Assembly (NCBI GenBank): GCA_003244185.1
Contig: QHBT01000055.1
Location: forward strand, 1-45,405
Direction of reading: 5' to 3'
Length of the DNA stretch: 45,405 nt
Source: Candidatus Dormiibacter spiritus
GTDB lineage: Bacteria; Chloroflexota; Dormibacteria; Dormibacterales; Dormibacteraceae
The notes beneath the pieces were generated by a model. That model worked only from the letters and a program-made list of their open reading frames with translations, searched no databases and was not told the origin of the DNA. Below, in pieces: positions 24,083 to 34,177 of the stretch (the first letter of the stretch is position 1; every line of letters begins with the position of its first letter). A program made the translations under genes and the position numbers.

Positions 24083-27000
24083 ATGATCTCTGAGATGAAG
24101 GCTCCCGCGCGTCTCTCCTATGGCCAGATCCCCAACCTGGTTGAGCTCGAAGACCTGATCTCAACTCAGATCGAGTCCTTCCGGTGGTTCCGGTCTGAGG
24201 GGCTCCGCGAGCTCTTCGACGAGATAAACCCGATCACCGATTACACGGGCAAGAACTTCGAGCTGCGCTTTCTCGACTACGAGTTCGGCGTGCCCAAGTT
24301 CTCGGTCGAGGAATGCCGCAACCGTGACATGACCTACGCGGCGCCGCTTCGGATCAGGACCCGGCTCACCATCAAGGAGACGGGTGAGATCAAGGAGTCA
24401 GAGGTCTATATGGGCGACTTCGCCATGATGACCGATGAGGGCACCTTCATCGTGAACGGAACCGAGCGGGTGGTTGTCTCCCAGCTCGTCCGCTCCCCCG
24501 GCGTCTACTTCACCGCCAGCGAGGACCTGGCCACCGGTCGCCGGCTCTTTGCCGCCAAGTTGATTCCCAACCGCGGCGCCTGGCTGGAGATCGAGTCCTC
24601 GACCAAGGATCTGTTGACAGCCAAGATCGACCGCAAGCGCAAGCTGCCGGTGACCGCCCTGCTGAAGGCGCTCGAGCTGCCCCAGCTGGCGGGCACGGAG
24701 AACGACCGCGAGGCGCAGAAGCGTGCCTTCCGGGAGCTGTTCGGCGACGTGGACACCGACGCGGAGCACCCGTATTTGGACGCGACCTTTGACAAGGACC
24801 CCACCACGCGGACCGAGGATGCCCTGCTGGAGCTGTACCGGCGAGTTCGCCCGGGCGATCCGCCCAGCGTCGACAACGCCCGCACGCTGCTCCAGAGCCT
24901 GTTCTTCAGCTCCCGCCGCTTCGACCTGGGCCGGGTCGGCCGCTACAAGGTCGACAAGCGACTGGGCAGGGACAAGGAGGACATCGAGGAGCGGGTTCAG
25001 AATCGCGATCTGCGCATCCTGGAGAAGGGCGACTTCATAGCCATCCTGCGCAAGCTCATCGAGCTCAACAACGCCTCGCCCGAGAAGCAGATCGCCGATG
25101 ACATCGACCACCTCGGCAATCGCCGGGTGCGCGCGGTGGGCGAGCTGCTCCAGAACCAGTTCCGGATGGGCCTGATCCGCATGGAGCGGATCATCAAGGA
25201 GCGGATGACCATCTCGGATCCGAACACGGTCACCGCCGCCTCCCTGATCAACGCCCGGCCGGTGGTGGCCGCGATCAAGGAGTTCTTCGGTTCCAGCCAG
25301 CTTTCCACGTTCATGGACCAGATCAATCCGCTGGCCGAGCTGACGCACAAGCGTCGCATCTCGGCGCTCGGCCCGGGCGGCCTCTCCCGCGAGCGGGCCG
25401 GCCTCGTCGTCCGCGACGTGCATCACAGCCACTACGGCCGGATCTGTCCGATCGAGACGCCCGAGGGCCCCAACATCGGCCTCATCGGCTCGCTGGCGAC
25501 CTACGCCAAGGTCAACAAGTACGGATTCGTGGAGACGCCGTTTCGACGCGTCTACAGCCGCCTCAACGTCAGCGGCGAAGCTGATCTGCTCGAGGGCCGC
25601 ACGCTGCGCCGGCCTGCGCTGGACGGCAAGGGCAAGGAAGTCCTGCCCACGGGGGCGGTGCTCGAAGCGAGCTCGGGAGAGAAGCTGAAGAAGGGCGGTG
25701 TGCAGTCGGTTGACATCGTGGCCTGGGCTTCGCCTCAGGTCGTCTACCTCTCGGCCGACGAGGAGGACCTCTACAACATCGCTCAGGCCAACGTGGCCCT
25801 GAACGCGGATGGCACTTTCAAGGACGTCAGGACCCCATCGCGTTCGCGCGGCCACTTTGCCGTGACCGACGTGACCAGCATCCAGTACATGGACGTCTCC
25901 CCCAAGCAGATAGTCTCCGTCGCCACCGCGATGATCCCCTTCCTGGAGCACGACGATGCCAACCGTGCCCTCATGGGCGCCAACATGCAGAAGCAGGCGG
26001 TGCCTCTGATGGTCACCGAGTCGCCGATGGTTGGCACCGGCGTCGAGCACTATGCCGCCAAGTACTCGGGCGAGGTCATCGTTTCGGACGTGGCCGGGAC
26101 CGTCGTCGACGTGGCCAACCCGCTGGAGCTGAGGGGCATCCACGCCACCCCGATCTTCGAGATTGTGGTGAGGCCGGAGGATGGTTCGCCTGACCATCGC
26201 TTCCCGCTTCAGAAGTTCTACCGCTCGAACCAGGGCACCTGCCTGAACCACCGGGTGCTGGTCAAGGCAGGCCAGAAGGTGCAGCGGGGCGACCTGCTGG
26301 CCGACGGTCCTGCCATCGACAACGGTGAGATGGCGCTCGGCCGGAACGTGCTGGTCGCCTTCATGCCCTGGGAGGGCTACAACTTCGAGGACGCGATCCT
26401 GCTCTCGCAGTCGATCGTCCAGGAGGACAAGTACACCTCCATCCATATCGAGGAGTTCGAGATCGAGGCCCGGGAGACCAAGCTGGGTCCGGAAGAGATC
26501 ACGCGCGACATCCCCAACGTGGCCGACGATGCGCTACGGAACCTGGACGAGCGCGGCATCGTCTACATAGGGGCCGAGCTCGAGCAGGGCGACCTGCTGG
26601 TGGGCAAGATCACGCCCAAGGGCGAGACCGAACTCTCGGCCGAAGAGCGTCTGCTACGGGCCATCTTCGGCGAGAAGGCGCGGGAGGTCCGCGACTCCAG
26701 CCTCCGCGTGCCGCACGGTGAGCGCGGTGTGGTGGTCGACGTCAAGGTCTTCAGCCGCGAAGCGAAGGACGAGCTGCCGCCCGGAGTGACCGAGCTGGTC
26801 AGGGTCTACATCGCCCAGAAGCGGAAGATCTCGTCGGGCGACAAGATGGCCGGCCGCCACGGCAACAAGGGCGTCGTGTCCCGCGTCATGCCGATCGAGG
26901 ACATGCCGTTCCTGCCCGACGGCACACCTGTCGAGATAGTGCTCAATCCGCTGGGTGTGCCCAGCCGGATGAACCTGGGCCAGGTTCTGGAGACGCATCT

Positions 27001-27619
27001 GGGCTGGGTGTCGAAAGCACTCGGCCAGAAGATAGCCACGCCAGTCTTCGACGGCGCTCGCCTGGAGACCATCGAGGAGGAGCTGGCGGCCCAGGGCCTG
27101 CCCCGCAGCGGCAAGGTGAGGCTGCGCGACGGCCGCTCCGGCGTCGACTTCGACCAGGAAGTGACTGTGGGCTGGGTCTATATGCTCAAGCTGCATCACC
27201 TGGTCGAGGACAAGATCCACGCCCGCTCGACGGGCCCCTACAGCTTGGTGACCCAGCAGCCGCTGGGCGGCAAGGCTCAGTTCGGCGGCCAGCGCTTTGG
27301 TGAGATGGAGGTTTGGGCGCTGGAGGCGTACGGCGCCGCCCACGTCCTCCAGGAGATCCTGACAGTCAAGTCCGACGACATAGTCGGCCGGGTCAAGGCT
27401 TATGAGGCAGTGGTCAAGGGCGACAACACGCTGGAGGCCAGCATCCCGGAGAGCTTCCGAGTGCTCGTGAAGGAGCTCCAGGGTCTCGCGCTCGGCGTGG
27501 AGATCCTGAGCGAAAACGAGCAGCAGATAGTGCTCAACGAAGAGGACATGCCGGAGCTGCCGATCGATCTCGGCATCAGCCTGGAGAGGCTGGAGCTGGG
27601 CGAGGACGCCGGCGAATGA
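24083..27619 (+). CDS. rpoB: RNA polymerase β subunit
   Basis: 1178 aa, full length. β forms half of the catalytic cleft and binds rifampicin. Landmarks are LVRSPGVYF, the rifampicin region [20 protein letters not shown] then [65 protein letters not shown] and the C-terminal clamp [20 protein letters not shown]. At E. coli position 513 the usual Gln is Thr (residue 409 here). ATG 24083 is used; TTG 24080 is in frame and sits closer to AGGAGG at 24066-24071. The common upstream ribosomal block (rplK, A, J, L) is absent. rpoC follows after 52 bp. Confidence 0.99.
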   Translation: MISEMKAPARLSYGQIPNLVELEDLISTQIESFRWFRSEGLRELFDEINPITDYTGKNFELRFLDYEFGVPKFSVEECRNRDMTYAAPLRIRTRLTIKETGEIKESEVYMGDFAMMTDEGTFIVNGTERVVVSQLVRSPGVYFTASEDLATGRRLFAAKLIPNRGAWLEIESSTKDLLTAKIDRKRKLPVTALLKALELPQLAGTENDREAQKRAFRELFGDVDTDAEHPYLDATFDKDPTTRTEDALLELYRRVRPGDPPSVDNARTLLQSLFFSSRRFDLGRVGRYKVDKRLGRDKEDIEERVQNRDLRILEKGDFIAILRKLIELNNASPEKQIADDIDHLGNRRVRAVGELLQNQFRMGLIRMERIIKERMTISDPNTVTAASLINARPVVAAIKEFFGSSQLSTFMDQINPLAELTHKRRISALGPGGLSRERAGLVVRDVHHSHYGRICPIETPEGPNIGLIGSLATYAKVNKYGFVETPFRRVYSRLNVSGEADLLEGRTLRRPALDGKGKEVLPTGAVLEASSGEKLKKGGVQSVDIVAWASPQVVYLSADEEDLYNIAQANVALNADGTFKDVRTPSRSRGHFAVTDVTSIQYMDVSPKQIVSVATAMIPFLEHDDANRALMGANMQKQAVPLMVTESPMVGTGVEHYAAKYSGEVIVSDVAGTVVDVANPLELRGIHATPIFEIVVRPEDGSPDHRFPLQKFYRSNQGTCLNHRVLVKAGQKVQRGDLLADGPAIDNGEMALGRNVLVAFMPWEGYNFEDAILLSQSIVQEDKYTSIHIEEFEIEARETKLGPEEITRDIPNVADDALRNLDERGIVYIGAELEQGDLLVGKITPKGETELSAEERLLRAIFGEKAREVRDSSLRVPHGERGVVVDVKVFSREAKDELPPGVTELVRVYIAQKRKISSGDKMAGRHGNKGVVSRVMPIEDMPFLPDGTPVEIVLNPLGVPSRMNLGQVLETHLGWVSKALGQKIATPVFDGARLETIEEELAAQGLPRSGKVRLRDGRSGVDFDQEVTVGWVYMLKLHHLVEDKIHARSTGPYSLVTQQPLGGKAQFGGQRFGEMEVWALEAYGAAHVLQEILTVKSDDIVGRVKAYEAVVKGDNTLEASIPESFRVLVKELQGLALGVEILSENEQQIVLNEEDMPELPIDLGISLERLELGEDAGE

Positions 27620-27671
27620 GAGCAGTCAAGACACGTCCCGGCCGCTCACTGCAAAGAGGAGATAACTAGGC

Positions 27672-30600
27672 TTGTTGAAGCTCGAGAACTTCGACGCCCT
27701 GCGGCTTTCGCTGGCTTCGCCCGATGTGATCCTTTCCTGGTCGCACGGCGAGGTCACGAAGCCGGAGACGATCAATTACAGGACACTGCGCCCCGAGCGG
27801 GACGGGCTTTTCTGCGAGCGCATCTTCGGCCCCACCCGGGACTGGGAATGCCACTGCGGCAAGTACAAGCGTTACAGGTACAAGGGCATCATCTGCGACA
27901 AGTGCGGGGTCGAGGTGACCCGCAGCAAGGTCCGGCGCGAGCGGATGGGACACATCAAGCTCGCCTCGCCGGTCAGCCACGTCTGGTACTTCAAGGGCAT
28001 TCCCAGCCGGATGGGTCTGCTTTTGGACATGTCACCACGCAACCTGGAAAAGGTGCTCTACTTCGCCAACTACATAGTCACCGATGTTGACGAGGCGGCG
28101 CGCACCGCTTTCCTCAATAGTTTGAACCTCGACAGCGACGAGGAGGCAGCCCGCCTGCGGGGTGATGTGGAGGCCAAGGCGAGTGAGATCCGGCAGGAGC
28201 ATGAGGGCAGGCTGCAGCAGCTGAAGAGCGAGGTTGAGGCCGACGTGGCGCAGCTCCGGCAGGAGTTCGAAGCCACTGAGAAATTGCTCGGCGAGCAGGC
28301 GCAGAAGGTCCAGGCAGCCATCACCAAGGGTCTGGGAACCAAGGCCAAGCGGAACTACGTGGTGGGCATCGAGGGCGAGGAGGAGGTTGTCGTCGTCAAG
28401 GGTGAGACCTTTGGCGAGGAGATGGTCGCCGGCACCCTGCGCAAGGTGCAGGAGAAGATCGAGCGCACCGAGGCCGAGCTGCGGGCTGCCCAGGAGCTGG
28501 CGCGCAACCGTTACTCGCAGGCTGAGGCGGAGCTTGCGGCGACCATCGAGGCCGCCACCGGCGGAGAGCATGCCTCCCTGGAGCAGCAGCTCGAGGTGCG
28601 CCAGCAGCAGCTACAGCAGACGCGCGAGGATCTGGAGGGACTGCATGTGAAGCAGATCCTGACCGACGCCCAGCAGCGCGAGTTCGTCGATCGTTTCGGC
28701 GGTGTCTTCAAGTCCCGGATCGGCGCCGAGGCAGTGCGCGATCTGCTGGCCCGCTTGGACCTGGACCAGGAGATGTACCAGCTCCGCGAGGAGTCCCGCA
28801 CCACCAGCGGGCAGCGGCGGCAGAAGGCGATCAAGCGTCTCAAGGCGGTCGAAGACTTCCGTAAGTCAGGCGCCAGCTCGACCTGGATGGTGCTCGAGGT
28901 GCTGCCTGTCATCCCACCGGAGCTGCGGCCGATGGTCCAGCTGGACGGCGGGCGGTTCGCCACCTCGGACCTGAACGACCTCTACCGGCGCGTGATCAAC
29001 CGCAACAACCGGCTGAAGCGGCTGCTCGAGCTGGGCGCTCCCGAGATCATCGTCCGCAACGAGAAGCGCATGCTCCAGGAGGCAGTCGACGCACTGGTCG
29101 ACAACGGCCGCCGGGGCCGGGCCATCACAGGCACCGGTAACCGCAAGCTGAAGTCTCTCTCAGATCTGCTGAAGGGCAAGCAGGGCCGGTTCCGCCAGAA
29201 CCTGCTGGGCAAGCGCGTCGACTACTCGGGTCGCTCGGTCATCGTCGTCGGGCCCGAATTGAAGCTGAACGAGTGCGGCCTGCCCAAGAAGATGGCCCTG
29301 GAGCTCTTCAAGCCGTTCGTCATGCGCGAGTTGGTGAACAAGGGCTACACCACCAACATCAAGTCAGCCAAGCGGATGGTGGAGCGCAGCAACAACGTCG
29401 TCTGGGACGTCCTCGACGAGGTCATCCACGACCATCCTGTGCTTCTGAACCGGGCCCCCACGCTGCACCGCCTGGGCATCCAGGCGTTCATGCCGGTGCT
29501 GGTCGAGGGTTCGGCCATCAGGATCCATCCGCTGGTTTGCCCCGCGTTCAACGCGGACTTCGACGGCGACCAGATGGCAGTCCATGTGCCGCTCTTCTCG
29601 GGCGCCATCGCCGAGGCTAAGAACCTCATGATGAGCTCTCGCAACATCCTCTCGGCGGCCGACGGCAACCCGGTGGTGGCGCCGCAGCAGGACATCGTCC
29701 TGGGCTGCTACTGGCTCACGGCGGCCAGGAGCCAGATGCCTGTGGGCGTGAAGGCTGCCAAGCTGCGGGCCTTCTCCGGCTCGGCCGAAGTGCTGCTCGC
29801 TTACCACGAAAACGCCATCGGCCTGCAGGACTGGGCTCGGGTCCGGGTGGGCGGCGAGCTGATAGTGACGACACCCGGCCGGGTCATCTTCAACAACGTG
29901 CTGCCGGTGGGCCGCGACCCGCTGTCGGCGGAGGACGCGCCGAGCAGCGCCGGTGAAGGCGGTGGCGAGGATCTGCAGCCGCTGGTGTACCAGAACGCCC
30001 ACTTCGATCGCAAGGGCCTGCGGGGCCTGATCGCGCGGATCTTCCGCCTCTACGGCAGCGAGGTCACGGCGGAGACCGCCAACGAGATCAAGCGGCTGGG
30101 CTTCCGCTACGCGACGCGGGCCGGCTTCACCATCTCGGCTTTTGACATCCCGCACCCGCAGGACAAGGCGGAGATCCTGACCAAGACTGACAAGGAGGTC
30201 GAGGAGGTCGAGCGGATGTACCGCCGCGGCGTCATGACCGATGACGAGCGCTATCGCAAGGTGATCGAACTCTGGACCAGGGCGACCGAGGAGGTGGCCG
30301 GCGCCACCGAGGAGTCGTTCGACAAGTTCAGCCCGATCTGGATGATGATGGGCTCCGGCGCCCGGGGCACAGTCCAGCAGCTGCGCCAGCTGGCGGGCAT
30401 GCGGGGCCTCATGGCCGACCCGACAGGCCGGATCATCGACCTGCCGATCAAGGCCAACTTCACAGAGGGCCTGACGGTTCTCGACTACTTCATCTCCACC
30501 CACGGCGCCCGCAAGGGTCTGGCCGACACAGCCCTTCGCACGGCGGACTCCGGCTACCTGACAAGGCGCCTGGTCGACGTGGCTCAGGACGTGATAGTGC

Positions 30601-31955
30601 GGGTGGAGGACTGCGGCACCAGCAACGGGATCTGGGTCCACGGCATAGGCACCGAAGGCGGCAAGGGCGACCCGATCCTGGAGAAGATCGCCGGCCGGAC
30701 GGCGGCTGAAGACATCGTCACAAAGGCCGGGGAGGTCCTGGTCCGGGCGGGCGAGCCCATCAACGACTCGGCGGCGCGCCGGGCCATCGAGGCAAAGGCC
30801 GGATCGGTGCGGATCCGCTCGGTGCTCAGCTGCGAAGCCCGGGAGGGCATCTGCCGCGTCTGCTACGGTCGCAACCTGGCAACCGGAAAGCTGGTCGAGA
30901 TCGGCGAGGCGGTGGGCGTGATCGCCGCCCAATCGATCGGGGAGCCGGGCACCCAGCTGACTATGCGTACGTTTCACACAGGCGGTGTCGCGGGCAAGGA
31001 CATCACTCAGGGTCTGCCCCGCGTCGAGGAGCTGTTCGAGGCGCGCATTCCAAAGGGAAAGGCCCTCATCTCGGAGATCGAGGGAGAGCTCGAGGTCATC
31101 CGTCAGGACGGCAGCCGCAAGGTTCGCATCACTTCCCGCGAAGAGTTCGAGGTCTCCTATCCCGTCGAGTCCGGGATGGAGGTGGTCGTCAAGGATGGCG
31201 CCCAGGTGATGGAGGGCCAGGAACTGGCCAGGACCGAGAACGCGGTGCTCCGGACGCGACACGCCGGCAGGGTTCGGGTAGGCGCCAAGGAAATCGCCGT
31301 GTCAACTGTCGATGAGGAGGTCCGTGAATACGCGATCCCACCTGGCGAGCGGATCCGGCCGGAGCTGGAGTCGCGCGACCACAAGGACGTGCACATCAGG
31401 GCCGGCGAGCAGATCACCGAAGGGCCCATCAGCCCTCAGGAGCTGCTCCACATCCTGGGCAAGGAGGAGGTCCAGAAGTTCCTCGTCGACGAGGTGCAGA
31501 AGGTCTACCGCTCCCAGGGCGTCGACATCAATGACAAGCACATCGAGGTGATCGTCAGGCAGATGATGCGGAAGGTCCGCGTCGACTCGGCCGGCGACTC
31601 CACCCTGCTGCCCGGCGAGATCGTTTCGCAGTGGGACTACGAGGAGGCGAATAAGGCGGTTCTGGCTGAGGGCGGGGAGCCGGCAACAGCGCAGACTGTG
31701 CTGCTCGGCCTCATCAAAGCGGCCCTCAACACCAGCTCCTGGCTTTCGGCCGCCTCCTTCCAGGAGACGACCAAGGTCCTCACGGAGGCTGCTATCTCGG
31801 GCAAGATCGACCGTCTGCGGGGACTCAAGGAGAACGTGATCATCGGCAAGCTGATCCCCGCCGGAACTGGACTCGACTACTACAAGAAGCAGCGCGAACA
31901 GGCGGCACGCCTGCTCGAGGAAGAGCCCATCGACCTCGACACGCTCAGCGTGTAA
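27672..31955 (+). CDS. rpoC: RNA polymerase β' subunit
   Basis: 1427 aa. The N-terminal zinc site is [20 protein letters not shown] (Cys60, 62, 75, 78). The catalytic magnesium loop [15 protein letters not shown] has Asp629, 631 and 633. The second zinc site uses Cys981, 1054, 1061 and 1064 ([11 protein letters not shown]). The bridge helix/trigger loop region includes [20 protein letters not shown] and [16 protein letters not shown]. Between residues ~145 and ~325 a long coiled-coil insertion holds a short β segment ([17 protein letters not shown]); it is larger than the corresponding insertion in Actinobacteria. The start is TTG 27672 (a second TTG follows), 10 nt after GAGGAG. A strong terminator follows the stop. 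Confidence 0.99.
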   Translation: MLKLENFDALRLSLASPDVILSWSHGEVTKPETINYRTLRPERDGLFCERIFGPTRDWECHCGKYKRYRYKGIICDKCGVEVTRSKVRRERMGHIKLASPVSHVWYFKGIPSRMGLLLDMSPRNLEKVLYFANYIVTDVDEAARTAFLNSLNLDSDEEAARLRGDVEAKASEIRQEHEGRLQQLKSEVEADVAQLRQEFEATEKLLGEQAQKVQAAITKGLGTKAKRNYVVGIEGEEEVVVVKGETFGEEMVAGTLRKVQEKIERTEAELRAAQELARNRYSQAEAELAATIEAATGGEHASLEQQLEVRQQQLQQTREDLEGLHVKQILTDAQQREFVDRFGGVFKSRIGAEAVRDLLARLDLDQEMYQLREESRTTSGQRRQKAIKRLKAVEDFRKSGASSTWMVLEVLPVIPPELRPMVQLDGGRFATSDLNDLYRRVINRNNRLKRLLELGAPEIIVRNEKRMLQEAVDALVDNGRRGRAITGTGNRKLKSLSDLLKGKQGRFRQNLLGKRVDYSGRSVIVVGPELKLNECGLPKKMALELFKPFVMRELVNKGYTTNIKSAKRMVERSNNVVWDVLDEVIHDHPVLLNRAPTLHRLGIQAFMPVLVEGSAIRIHPLVCPAFNADFDGDQMAVHVPLFSGAIAEAKNLMMSSRNILSAADGNPVVAPQQDIVLGCYWLTAARSQMPVGVKAAKLRAFSGSAEVLLAYHENAIGLQDWARVRVGGELIVTTPGRVIFNNVLPVGRDPLSAEDAPSSAGEGGGEDLQPLVYQNAHFDRKGLRGLIARIFRLYGSEVTAETANEIKRLGFRYATRAGFTISAFDIPHPQDKAEILTKTDKEVEEVERMYRRGVMTDDERYRKVIELWTRATEEVAGATEESFDKFSPIWMMMGSGARGTVQQLRQLAGMRGLMADPTGRIIDLPIKANFTEGLTVLDYFISTHGARKGLADTALRTADSGYLTRRLVDVAQDVIVRVEDCGTSNGIWVHGIGTEGGKGDPILEKIAGRTAAEDIVTKAGEVLVRAGEPINDSAARRAIEAKAGSVRIRSVLSCEAREGICRVCYGRNLATGKLVEIGEAVGVIAAQSIGEPGTQLTMRTFHTGGVAGKDITQGLPRVEELFEARIPKGKALISEIEGELEVIRQDGSRKVRITSREEFEVSYPVESGMEVVVKDGAQVMEGQELARTENAVLRTRHAGRVRVGAKEIAVSTVDEEVREYAIPPGERIRPELESRDHKDVHIRAGEQITEGPISPQELLHILGKEEVQKFLVDEVQKVYRSQGVDINDKHIEVIVRQMMRKVRVDSAGDSTLLPGEIVSQWDYEEANKAVLAEGGEPATAQTVLLGLIKAALNTSSWLSAASFQETTKVLTEAAISGKIDRLRGLKENVIIGKLIPAGTGLDYYKKQREQAARLLEEEPIDLDTLSV

Positions 31956-31970
31956 TACCGACTCGAGAAA

Positions 31971-31998
31971 GGGGCGCCTGGTCGGGCGCCCCTTTTTT
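31971..31998 (+). terminator. Rho-independent terminator after rpoC
   Basis: GGGGCGCC (31971-31978) pairs perfectly with GGCGCCCC (31985-31992), followed directly by six T residues (31993-31998). It lies 15 nt after the rpoC stop, so rpoBC transcription should end before the small membrane-protein genes and the str operon. Confidence 0.95.
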
Positions 31999-32109
31999 CA
32001 TCCGCCTTTCGCCCGGGGCTCGGGAACGCGCGTGCAGTGATCTCTGTCTCGGCCGCCTGCGTATCAGACGCATGTGGTCCTGCCAACCCGTGAAGGAGAC
32101 GCTGCGCTA

Positions 32110-32289
32110 ATGGCCATGGGGGAGCACGGCGCTGCCATCGTCGCCCTGCCCGGACTGGCGGTGGCGCTGTTCTCGTTCCTCGCGGCGGTGACCTATGGCG
32201 CCGAGAGAGGCGAGGCAGGGTGCCAGCGGCTCTTGGCCGGTCTGCAGGCATTGGGACCACTGCGAAAGCTGCCCTGCTGCTGGCGTTGA
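32110..32289 (+). CDS. Small membrane ORF, possibly the 5' part of a frameshifted gene
   Basis: 59 aa starting MAMGEHGAAIVALPGLAVAL, with one transmembrane helix, then ERGEAGCQRLLAGLQALG. GAAGGAGA upstream is a fair ribosome-binding site. The ORF overlaps the next one by 70 nt. The protein-like quality passes from this frame to the other at about 32250 (ALG here, GTTAKAALLLAL there), as though one 4-5 helix protein had been split. The C-terminal PLRKLPCCWR looks like frame-shifted nonsense. It is unrecognised; if the split is a true mutation or sequencing error, merge it with the following ORF. Confidence 0.5.
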   Translation: MAMGEHGAAIVALPGLAVALFSFLAAVTYGAERGEAGCQRLLAGLQALGPLRKLPCCWR

Positions 32290-32612
32290 TCAGCGCGACC
32301 ATCCACCTGGCTCTGATTCCCGCCCACGCCGGAGAGCCGGCCACGGCGGTCCTCTTCATGCTCGACGGGCTGGGGCTGATGGCGGTTTCCGTCTGGGGCT
32401 TGCTGAAGTCGGGATGGCGCCCGGCACTCGGTCTGCTGCTCATCGCCAATCTGGCCGCCTACGCCTATTACCTGGCCGCCGGTCTGGAAACCGCCGATGC
32501 AGTTGGCCTAGGCACCAAGGCGATCGAGGCAGCGGCGCTCCTGGCGCTGGTGATCCCCCAACGCTGGAGCTTCGTAGCACTTACTGGAACTCGCCGGGAG
32601 GTGAATCACTGA
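32220..32612 (+). CDS. Small polytopic membrane protein, unrecognised
   Basis: 130 aa. It has hydrophobic helices AKAALLLALISATIHLALIP, AVLFMLDGLGLMAVSVWGLL, LGLLLIANLAAYAYYLAAGL and a final AIEAAALLALVIPQ. The pattern resembles small actinobacterial-type membrane proteins of unknown function. GTG 32220 follows GAGGCGAGGCAGG. Because the first residues (PAALGRSAGI) are less convincing, the real N-terminus may be in the overlapping ORF at 32110, through a -1 shift at TTGGGA (about 32248-32253). A DUF4383 gene follows at 57 bp, and both probably share a transcript. Confidence 0.6.
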   Translation: MPAALGRSAGIGTTAKAALLLALISATIHLALIPAHAGEPATAVLFMLDGLGLMAVSVWGLLKSGWRPALGLLLIANLAAYAYYLAAGLETADAVGLGTKAIEAAALLALVIPQRWSFVALTGTRREVNH

Positions 32613-32669
32613 GAGCCTCACCGAGCACAGTCGTCCCGTCCATCAGTTAGTCAGAGGAAAAGAAACTCA

Positions 32670-33059
32670 ATGAATCTCGCCCGTACTTACGCAATCGTCT
32701 TTGGCGCCGTCTACACGCTGGTAGGACTGATCGGCTTCGCCGTCTCCAGCACGCTGGCGGTGGGCACGCTGATCCTCTTTCCGGTGAACGTGCTGCACAA
32801 CGTGGTGCACCTGCTGGTCGGCGTCATCGGCATCGCGGCCTTCCTGACCGGCCGCTCGGTGCTGTACGCCCGCGGCATGGCAGTCCTGTTCGCAGTGCTG
32901 GCAGTGGCAGGCTTCCTGCCCACCGACAGCGCCGGCCGCTTCCTCGGCCTGGTCCCGATCGGCGGGACTGACATCGTCCTGCACGCTGCCACCGCTCTCC
33001 TGGGCGGGCTGGCGGGTTTCGCCTTCGCCAACAATCGTGAGGAGCGCGCCGTCGCGTAA
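32670..33059 (+). CDS. DUF4383 family membrane protein
   Basis: 129 aa, four transmembrane helices. It opens NLARTYAIVFGAVYTLVGLI, then the diagnostic PVNVLHNVVHLLVGVIGIAA (the N-x-x-H-N-x-V-H-L-x-x-G motif), YARGMAVLFAVLAVAGFLPT and PIGGTDIVLHAATALLGGLA, ending in a short basic tail. DUF4383 proteins are small membrane proteins of unknown function, common in soil Actinobacteria and relatives. AGAGGAAA lies 11 nt before the ATG. It ends in front of a hairpin terminator, so it closes the unit between rpoC and rpsL. Confidence 0.8.
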   Translation: MNLARTYAIVFGAVYTLVGLIGFAVSSTLAVGTLILFPVNVLHNVVHLLVGVIGIAAFLTGRSVLYARGMAVLFAVLAVAGFLPTDSAGRFLGLVPIGGTDIVLHAATALLGGLAGFAFANNREERAVA

Positions 33060-33080
33060 GCCCGTAGGCTGCGTCAGGCA

Positions 33081-33116
33081 AGAGAGGGCGCTCCCGGCGG
33101 AGCGCCCTCTCTCTTT
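33081..33116 (+). terminator. Hairpin terminator after DUF4383 gene
   Basis: AGAGAGGGCGCTC (33081-33093) pairs perfectly over 13 bp with GAGCGCCCTCTCT (33100-33112) around a 6-nt loop. It is followed by only a short T run (33114-33116, then AA). The very stable stem makes termination likely, and it separates this unit from the str operon. Confidence 0.85.
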
Positions 33117-33219
33117 AATCGTCGTGTCGGGCTGGCCCGGACGCCCTGCGATGACCGGTCGCTTTGCACTCGGAGGGGGGTGTACGGGGAGGCCGTGCCT
33201 CTTCTGGATGGCGGCCGAT

Positions 33220-33283
33220 TTGGTATTGCTGCCTTGCGATATACTTACCGTTTGTCGTCCCAGCACGGCGTTCACGGCTGGGA
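33220..33283 (+). promoter_or_regulatory. Candidate str-operon promoter and structured rpsL leader
   Basis: TATACT (33240-33245) is a good -10 hexamer; TTGGTA (33220-33225) is a possible -35 at a short 14-bp spacing. Transcription would begin near 33252. The 5' leader then contains TCCCAGC (33258-33264) pairing perfectly with GCTGGGA (33277-33283), before AGGAG at 33296-33300 and the TTG start of rpsL. The upstream 33117-33219 stretch shows nothing else. Confidence 0.5.
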
Positions 33284-33307
33284 AGAAACACTTACAGGAG
33301 ATACCGT

Positions 33308-33703
33308 TTGCCCACCATCCAACAGCTGATCCGGATCGGCCGCAAGGCGGCAGCGAAGAAGTCCAAGGCTCCGGCCTTGAAGGCTTCGCCGCAGCGCCGC
33401 GGCGTCTGCGTGCGTGTCTACACGATGACGCCGAAGAAGCCGAACTCAGCTCTGCGGAAGGTGGCGCGTGTCCGCCTGACCACCGGGATCGAGGTCACCG
33501 CCTACATCCCCGGCATCGGACACAACCTGCAGGAGCACTCGGTGGTGCTCATCCGCGGCGGTCGCGTCAAGGACCTGCCCGGTGTTCGCTACCACATCAT
33601 CCGCGGCACTCTAGACACGGTGGGCACCAAGAACCGCAAACAGGGCCGCTCCAAGTACGGCGCCAAGCGCGAGAAGGCCGCCGCCGCCGGCAGGAAGAGA
33701 TAG
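33308..33703 (+). CDS. rpsL: Ribosomal protein S12
   Basis: 131 aa. [14 protein letters not shown] opens the protein in the standard S12 form, which fixes TTG 33308 as the start although an open frame extends upstream. [20 protein letters not shown] and [19 protein letters not shown] hold the decoding-centre loops. The lysines whose changes give streptomycin resistance in other bacteria are present in wild-type form. AGGAG lies 7 nt upstream. S12 monitors codon-anticodon pairing in the small subunit. rpsG starts 3 bp after its stop. Confidence 0.98.
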   Translation: MPTIQQLIRIGRKAAAKKSKAPALKASPQRRGVCVRVYTMTPKKPNSALRKVARVRLTTGIEVTAYIPGIGHNLQEHSVVLIRGGRVKDLPGVRYHIIRGTLDTVGTKNRKQGRSKYGAKREKAAAAGRKR

Positions 33704-33706
33704 GCA

Positions 33707-34177
33707 GTGCCCAGAAGAAGCCGGCCAGAAAAGCGAACCATCGCGCCCGACCCCATCTATCACTCGGAGTCGGTGGCGAAGTTCGTGAACATAGTCATGA
33801 AAGACGGCAAGCGGTCGACAGCCGAGCGGGTGGTGCAGCAAGCGCTGACGCGTGCCAGCCGCCAGTCCCGCAAGGAACCGCTGGACATCTTTGACGCCGC
33901 CCTGCGCAACGCGACCCCGCTTTTGGAGGTCAAGCCGCGCCGGGTGGGTGGCGCCACCTACCAGGTCCCGATCGAGATCCGGCCGGAGCGGCGCGTGGCC
34001 CTGGCCCGCCGCTGGCTGGTCCGCTTCGCCCGCCAGCGCGGGGGCCGGAGCATGTCCGAGAAACTGGCCTTCGAGCTGCTGGACGCCTCCAACAACACTG
34101 GCGGCGCCGTGCGTCGCAAAGAGGAGACGCACAGGATGGCGGAATCAAACAAGGCCTTCAGCCACTTCAGGTACTGA
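33707..34177 (+). CDS. rpsG: Ribosomal protein S7
   Basis: 156 aa, usual bacterial length. The sequence has [59 protein letters not shown] (the 16S-binding β-hairpin) and [20 protein letters not shown], ending in [21 protein letters not shown]7 nucleates assembly of the 30S head and contacts the E-site tRNA. In E. coli it represses its own operon. The start is GTG 33707. Its stop overlaps the fusA ATG. Confidence 0.98.
   Translation: MPRRSRPEKRTIAPDPIYHSESVAKFVNIVMKDGKRSTAERVVQQALTRASRQSRKEPLDIFDAALRNATPLLEVKPRRVGGATYQVPIEIRPERRVALARRWLVRFARQRGGRSMSEKLAFELLDASNNTGGAVRRKEETHRMAESNKAFSHFRY

Noticed and set aside
24398-26446. 682-codon antisense ORF within rpoB
   Set aside because: It mirrors the rpoB codon pattern in a GC-rich genome and shows no recognisable motifs or ribosome-binding site.
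28140-28680. Possible frameshift or foreign insertion in rpoC, because the sequence departs from E. coli β'
   Set aside because: The frame is continuous and heptad-patterned, and a shorter insertion at this place is known in Actinobacteria. It is a lineage insertion.
29364-31262. 632-codon antisense ORF within rpoC
   Set aside because: Same explanation: third-position GC bias keeps the antisense frame free of stops.
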